A stretch of DNA of 64,000 nt, from positions 71,111 to 135,110 of the forward strand of contig CAZMUQ010000002.1 in the NCBI GenBank assembly GCA_964569845.1, written 5' to 3'. The notes beneath the pieces are model-generated. The model saw only the letters and a list, made by a program, of their open reading frames with translations. It searched no databases and was not told the origin of the DNA. The DNA comes from CAZMUQ01 sp964569845. Its GTDB lineage: Archaea > Thermoproteota > Bathyarchaeia > Hecatellales > Hecatellaceae. This document shows, piece by piece, positions 60,997 through 64,000 of the stretch; within the stretch, counting starts at the first letter, position 1; every line of letters starts with the position of its first letter. The position numbers and the translations under genes were made by a program.

Positions 60997-63900
60997 ATGG
61001 TTATGTGGGCTGATCAGGTGAAGCTTAAAGTGAGAGTTAAAGCTTATTTAGCCCTTTTGATTATCAGTCTTCTATTTTTTCCTATAGGGGTTAACGCCTA
61101 CACTGGTAATGATGGACATTCAAACTTTAAGGTTGGAAACGTTGATGTTGAGGCTGAGTATAGGTTTGGCTTTGTGGGTTCTGGGATAGTTGAAACGGAA
61201 GATAAAGCTTCAGCATTTATCCCTCACCTGGATTTAGGCTTTAAATGGGATAGACCTCATCCAGGCCCCTTCATATGGGGTGAAATTGAGCCTGTGAAAG
61301 GTTTCTACGACTTTTCTAAAACAGACCTATACGTTCAGGCAGCCCAAGAGTATAGAATCCAAGTGGTAGCGACCATTTGGCCATACGCTAAGTGGGACCA
61401 AGAATACTGGAGACATCAGCCAAGCTGGGAGCCATCAAAGGGCTTCGAAGACATTCTGCCTGAAAGCCGCTATAAGCCGCATGATATGGAAGCCTATAAG
61501 GCTTTTGTTAAAGCTTTGGTTGAACGCTATGATGGTGACGGCGTAGATGATATGCCGGGACTTCAGCAGCCGATAAAGTATTGGGAGGTCATAAACGAGC
61601 CTGAGATGGGGTTTAAGGGTGAAGATTTAAACTTCTTTAAGGGGACACCAGCCGACTACCTTGAAGTTGTAAAGGCAACTTATGAAGCCATTAAAGAAGC
61701 TGACCCCGAAGCTAAAGTTTTGAATGGTGGAATAGCCTATGTGCCTGAAAGCCTTAGCGAGTGGAACAGCTTTTGGGGCGAATTCTTCAGCCTTGGAGGA
61801 GGCCAATACATAGATGTAGTCACTTTCCACAATCTGAATCCTCACGTTTCTAGAGCCCTAGAAATGCTTAGGAGCTATCTGGAAAAGCATGGCATAAATA
61901 AGCCCATATGGCTTACAGAGCTTCAGATAGCTAAAGGCTACGACCCTGAACTAGGCATAATAGGTGAGGAAGAGCAGGCCAAGTTGATAGTTAAAGCATG
62001 TGTCGAAGGCTTCGCTGAAGGAATAGAAAAAATTTTCTATACAGCCTACATAGAGAACCCCCAGCTCCCTGAAATGCTTTCCAAGGCAGCCTTAATCAAG
62101 TTCAACGGAACGCCGAAGAGAGCCTACTACGCGTATAAAACCATGATAATTTTGCTGGAGGACTTTAACTCTGTTGAGAAGCTTGGGGAGGGCTTATACG
62201 AGTTCAACCTCAAAAACCTAAAAGTATATGTACTCTACCCCGGAGTCAGCCTTCCCAAAACTGTAACAGGTAAGGTTTTAGCCGTAAACCTTGAAGGCAG
62301 TTCAGAGCTAACTGATGCTGGTAAGCTTCCAATCCCAACCAATCTAACCTTCATAGCCTACGGCTCTGAAAAAGACCTAGAAAACCTTCAAAAAAAGCTT
62401 TCAAAAGCCTTTGAGAAAACTGTTGAGGTTGGAAAAACCACCGTGATTGGAGAAGGATTCGCCAAAAAAGTTAAATGTGCAGACCTGAATGGGGATGGAA
62501 AAGTTAATCTTGAAGATTTAGAAGTTTTGAAAAAAGCTTATGGCCAAACCAAGGAAGTAGCAGGTTTCAAGACTGAAGCTGACTTAAACGATGACGGAGT
62601 AATTGACATCATAGACTTGGCAATTATAGCCTCCCAATATGGGAAAGAAAAGGAAGATTTCAAATGGACTAGCGATGTTACACCTGGAAAAGAAGCTGGA
62701 GTTCCTCCACCAGGCATAACCGGAGACGGCCCATGGAATCATAGGCTTCTTCTAGCAACCTCAAACGACGGGATTCATTGGAATAAAACCTATAAAATCC
62801 TTGCGGACCAGGCTTCGGTTCCAGATGTTATTGTTGACGGTGAGGGAAACCTACGTGTATACTATGTAGACTACTTTAATGGAGGAATCACCGTAGCTAT
62901 ATCTTCAGATGGAGGAAAAACATGGATTTACAAGAAAGTTAAAGGGTTAACACCTGAATGGGTTGATCCTGACATAGTTCTGCTTTCAAATGGACAGTAC
63001 AGGCTTTATGCCTCCTACATGCCCCTAGGAGGATCTCAAGACAAAATAGTTTCAGCCATATCCGAGGATGGAATAAACTTCACTCCGGAAGAAGGTTACC
63101 GGTATCATGAGTCTGGAAGCTTTCTGACAGATCCTGATGTTTTCCAGTTTAAGGGCCGATGGTATATGATTGTAGGTCCAGAGCTAACGCTTCTAGAATC
63201 CGAGGATGGAATAAACTTCAGAAAAGTTGGGAAGCTTCCCTTTGGAAGCGGAGTTTCCTGCACCATACCTTATGGTGAAGGTTTAAGGGTTTACTTCCAC
63301 CTCGACGAAGTTAACCCTCTAAAAATTTACCTGTCCTATACGGAAAACCTAGAAAACTGGTCTAAGCCTGAAGTGGTACTGGCTAGTGAAGAAGACAGTT
63401 TAGACCAGTATGGTGTTGGCGATCCTGCGGTTGCAAAACTGCCTAGCGGAGGCTACATCATGGCCTATAAAACATGGATCCAAAAGCCTAAACAATGTGA
63501 AATTAGCCTTGAATCTAAGGCTGAGAAGGGGCAAATCCCTGAATTTATTGGTCTTCTTGAAAGTATTTTGGATGCTGAAAAAATTTCTGATGGATGCTAT
63601 TTGCTAAAATATCCTAGTTTTAACCTTTACATGCTTTGGAAGCCCTGTGAATTAGCGAAAGGAGCCTACTCCTTCAAATACGGGGAAATCACCTTCCTCT
63701 TCGACGATGAAAAGGTTTTTGAAATACTTCGCTCCGAGGTTAAAGAGCCGAAAAAGATTGATAAGCTGAAAAGTAGGCTGGAGAAGCTTGACAACCGTAT
63801 CATGTTACTGGTGTCGGATGACGGCGTAAACTGGAGGGAAACAGAGATAACCGTAGCTAAAGCAGCAACTGTTCCAGATATCATTGTTGACAAGGATGGA

Positions 63901-64000
63901 AACCTCCGCGTATATTATGTTTCCTTCCCAGCAAACAAGATACGCGTTGCGATCTCGAAAGACGCTAAATCATGGAGCCAATATGACTTGGAAGGAATTG
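60997..64000 (+). CDS. Secreted multidomain glycosidase with dockerin-like module and propeller repeats, 3' end outside window
   Basis: At least 1001 codons with no stop to the window end. A signal peptide (LKVRVKAYLALLIISLLFFPIGVNA, ending about residue 34) precedes a clan GH-A-like barrel (about 45-400) with probable acid/base E201 in WEVINEPE and nucleophile E308 in WLTELQ. A dockerin-like module (about 495-550) has two calcium loops, DLNGDGKVNLEDL and DLNDDGVIDIIDL. Then come repeats of a five-blade propeller type seen in GH43/sialidase proteins, one from about 580 and a second from about 936, sharing VPDVIVDGEGNLRVYYV / VPDIIVDKDGNLRVYYV. G+C is much higher than in neighbours (57 of 120 bases at 61441-61560; 17 of 60 at 57001-57060). 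ATG 61003 and GTG 61018 are alternative starts. Confidence 0.88.
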   Translation, partial: MVMWADQVKLKVRVKAYLALLIISLLFFPIGVNAYTGNDGHSNFKVGNVDVEAEYRFGFVGSGIVETEDKASAFIPHLDLGFKWDRPHPGPFIWGEIEPVKGFYDFSKTDLYVQAAQEYRIQVVATIWPYAKWDQEYWRHQPSWEPSKGFEDILPESRYKPHDMEAYKAFVKALVERYDGDGVDDMPGLQQPIKYWEVINEPEMGFKGEDLNFFKGTPADYLEVVKATYEAIKEADPEAKVLNGGIAYVPESLSEWNSFWGEFFSLGGGQYIDVVTFHNLNPHVSRALEMLRSYLEKHGINKPIWLTELQIAKGYDPELGIIGEEEQAKLIVKACVEGFAEGIEKIFYTAYIENPQLPEMLSKAALIKFNGTPKRAYYAYKTMIILLEDFNSVEKLGEGLYEFNLKNLKVYVLYPGVSLPKTVTGKVLAVNLEGSSELTDAGKLPIPTNLTFIAYGSEKDLENLQKKLSKAFEKTVEVGKTTVIGEGFAKKVKCADLNGDGKVNLEDLEVLKKAYGQTKEVAGFKTEADLNDDGVIDIIDLAIIASQYGKEKEDFKWTSDVTPGKEAGVPPPGITGDGPWNHRLLLATSNDGIHWNKTYKILADQASVPDVIVDGEGNLRVYYVDYFNGGITVAISSDGGKTWIYKKVKGLTPEWVDPDIVLLSNGQYRLYASYMPLGGSQDKIVSAISEDGINFTPEEGYRYHESGSFLTDPDVFQFKGRWYMIVGPELTLLESEDGINFRKVGKLPFGSGVSCTIPYGEGLRVYFHLDEVNPLKIYLSYTENLENWSKPEVVLASEEDSLDQYGVGDPAVAKLPSGGYIMAYKTWIQKPKQCEISLESKAEKGQIPEFIGLLESILDAEKISDGCYLLKYPSFNLYMLWKPCELAKGAYSFKYGEITFLFDDEKVFEILRSEVKEPKKIDKLKSRLEKLDNRIMLLVSDDGVNWRETEITVAKAATVPDIIVDKDGNLRVYYVSFPANKIRVAISKDAKSWSQYDLEGI

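Noticed and set aside
63666..63893. 75-codon minus-strand frame near the window end
   Set aside because: Opposite to the continuous glycosidase frame; low-complexity Ser/Phe-rich shadow.

Overview
The window is archaeal chromosome, AT-rich by eye, and the gene content fits a TACK-type archaeon, possibly Bathyarchaeia-like. That placement is inference, because no rRNA is present. The archaeal markers are ribosomal proteins L19e, L32e and S4e, RNase P protein Rnp1, RpoK, MCM, GINS, RFC large and small subunits, Hel308, Orc1/Cdc6, A-type ATP synthase, class I LysRS, archaeal phosphoglycerate mutase and Sir2. Starts are often TTG or GTG, promoters look like TATA boxes, and one tRNA appears to have an intron outside the usual 37/38 site. 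A 100-N scaffold gap flanked by a duplicated 55-mer marks it as a draft assembly, probably a metagenome bin.

Layout. 1-6326 (minus): ribosomal block L22, S3, L29, Rnp1, S17, L14, L24, S4e, L5, S14, S8, L6, L32e, L19e (cut by the window edge). 6467-7846: FAD-linked 2-hydroxyacid dehydrogenase. 7843-15528 (minus): replication and repair cluster RfcS, RfcL, a small Cys-rich protein, GINS, MCM and Hel308. 15781-25116: mixed metabolism including LarB and LarA homologues, a DegT aminotransferase, a fucose-isomerase-fold protein, RpoK, phosphoglycerate mutase, a site-2 protease and PyrE. 25179-29295: sugar phosphomutase and TldD/TldE. 29300-36189 (minus): a biotin-dependent, Na+-pump-linked carboxyltransferase cluster with both a pyruvate/oxaloacetate-type and an acyl-CoA-type carboxyltransferase. 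36286-39690: bacterial-type GAPDH, HIT protein, Sir2 and a decayed CoA-transferase gene. 39745-44567: intron-containing tRNA-Arg, CDF transporter, TatD, Orc1/Cdc6 and a cis-prenyltransferase. 44752-46603: ECF transporter. 46650-51945: DUF211, VIT family, THEP1 and ATP synthase subunits B, A and F. 52007-60600: two radical SAM proteins, a small exporter, PadR regulator, ArgRS, V4R protein and LysRS. 60734: a second tRNA-Arg. 60997 to the window end: a large secreted glycosidase with a dockerin-like module and propeller repeats, clearly richer in G+C than its surroundings.

How the genes fit together. The replication cluster supplies helicase, its GINS activator, clamp loader and a fork-repair helicase. 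The carboxyltransferase cluster could couple oxaloacetate/pyruvate and acyl-CoA/carboxyacyl-CoA interconversion through biotin carriers to a Na+ gradient. The part-operon of the ATP synthase lies about 12 kb away. The terminal secreted enzyme points to external polysaccharide breakdown.

Main points for a second look: the hybrid transcarboxylase/Na+ pump cluster; the archaeal dockerin-bearing glycosidase; the unknown eight-cysteine protein hidden by the false scaffold gap; three genes whose reading frames have no usual start codon (rpoK, site-2 protease, V4R); a LarA homologue lacking two expected active-site residues; and near-identical DNA tracts shared by adjacent paralogues.
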